Program-made: the position numbers and the translations under genes
Notes under the pieces: model-generated
Databases searched by the model: none
The model's input: the letters and a program-made list of their open reading frames with translations, nothing else
What the model was told of the DNA's origin: nothing
Source of the DNA: Conidiobolus coronatus NRRL 28638
Taxonomy: Eukaryota; Entomophthoromycota; Entomophthoromycetes; Entomophthorales; Conidiobolaceae
Assembly (NCBI GenBank): GCA_001566745.1
Contig: KQ964422.1
Location: forward strand, 242,352-262,373
DNA length: 20,022 bases
Direction of reading: 5' to 3'
Part shown: piece after piece, positions 19,773-20,022 of the stretch
Layout of the letters: each line of letters opens with the position of its first letter
How positions within the stretch are numbered: the stretch's first letter is position 1

Positions 19773-20022
19773 GTTGTTATAAACTATAATTAATTATAGA
19801 TATTATAAGTTTATTAATTTTTTTCTAATTTATTATTATCTTCTTTTATTAAATTTTATTTATTCTATATCATCTTATAATATTTTATCTATTTACTACA
19901 TTTTAGCCATTGCTTAATTTATATATACATTTTAATTAACTTTTTTACTACTTATTTTTTTACTATATTTAATATAAATAGTATAAATATATATTATTTA
20001 TATAATTAATTATAATATTAAA
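19773..20022. other. extremely AT-rich end of the window
   Basis: The last 250 bp, upstream of the tRNA, consist almost only of A and T with TTATT/TATAT words. No gene, repeat unit or terminal structure is recognised. It may be ordinary intergenic DNA. Confidence 0.6.

Overview
The window looks like nuclear DNA of an AT-rich, intron-dense, early-diverging fungus. Seven of the eight protein genes are split by 35 inferred GT-AG introns. Nearly all are 47-58 bp long, many with a CTAAC-like branch site. There is also a nuclear-type tRNA-Thr. A PEX8-like peroxin (a fungal family), a Prp9-type splicing factor and a secreted fungal-style M28 peptidase point to fungi. BLOC1S1 and NDUFAF6 homologues point away from budding yeasts. 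An Entomophthoromycotina-like (Conidiobolus-type) source is my guess only.

Layout. The left 8 kb is sparse: about 1.1 kb without genes, an intronless secreted M28 aminopeptidase (1080-2177, +), a 2.7-kb gap, a six-kelch protein (4893-6612, +), then a 1.6-kb gap. From 8181 the DNA is gene-dense. DSN1/Mis13 kinetochore protein (8181-9608, +), NDUFAF6-like complex I assembly factor (10110-11347, +) and mitochondrial class 2 dihydroorotate dehydrogenase (11551-12946, +) run in one direction. Splicing factor SF3a60/Prp9 (13387-15077, -) converges on DHODH and diverges from BLOC1S1 (15267-15819, +). BLOC1S1 converges, with only 31 bp between stop codons, on a 15-exon PEX8-like gene (15851-19518, -). 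A tRNA-Thr(AGT) (19700-19772, -) lies upstream of that gene, and the end of the window is very AT-rich and featureless.

The genes do not form a pathway. They are housekeeping genes for chromosome segregation, respiratory complex I assembly, pyrimidine synthesis, splicing, lysosome-related organelle trafficking and peroxisome biogenesis, plus one secreted peptidase. I see no mobile element, CRISPR array, secondary-metabolite cluster or clearly new system. The points most worth checking are an apparent one-base lesion (or an alternative long intron) in the PEX8-like gene, a perfect 20-bp palindrome filling the BLOC1S1/PEX8 gap, a 4-nt first coding exon in DSN1, an exon equal to one kelch blade, and a structured, less AT-rich island in the 2.7-kb gap. 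Exon boundaries were inferred by eye from reading frame, splice sites and family resemblance, with no transcript evidence.
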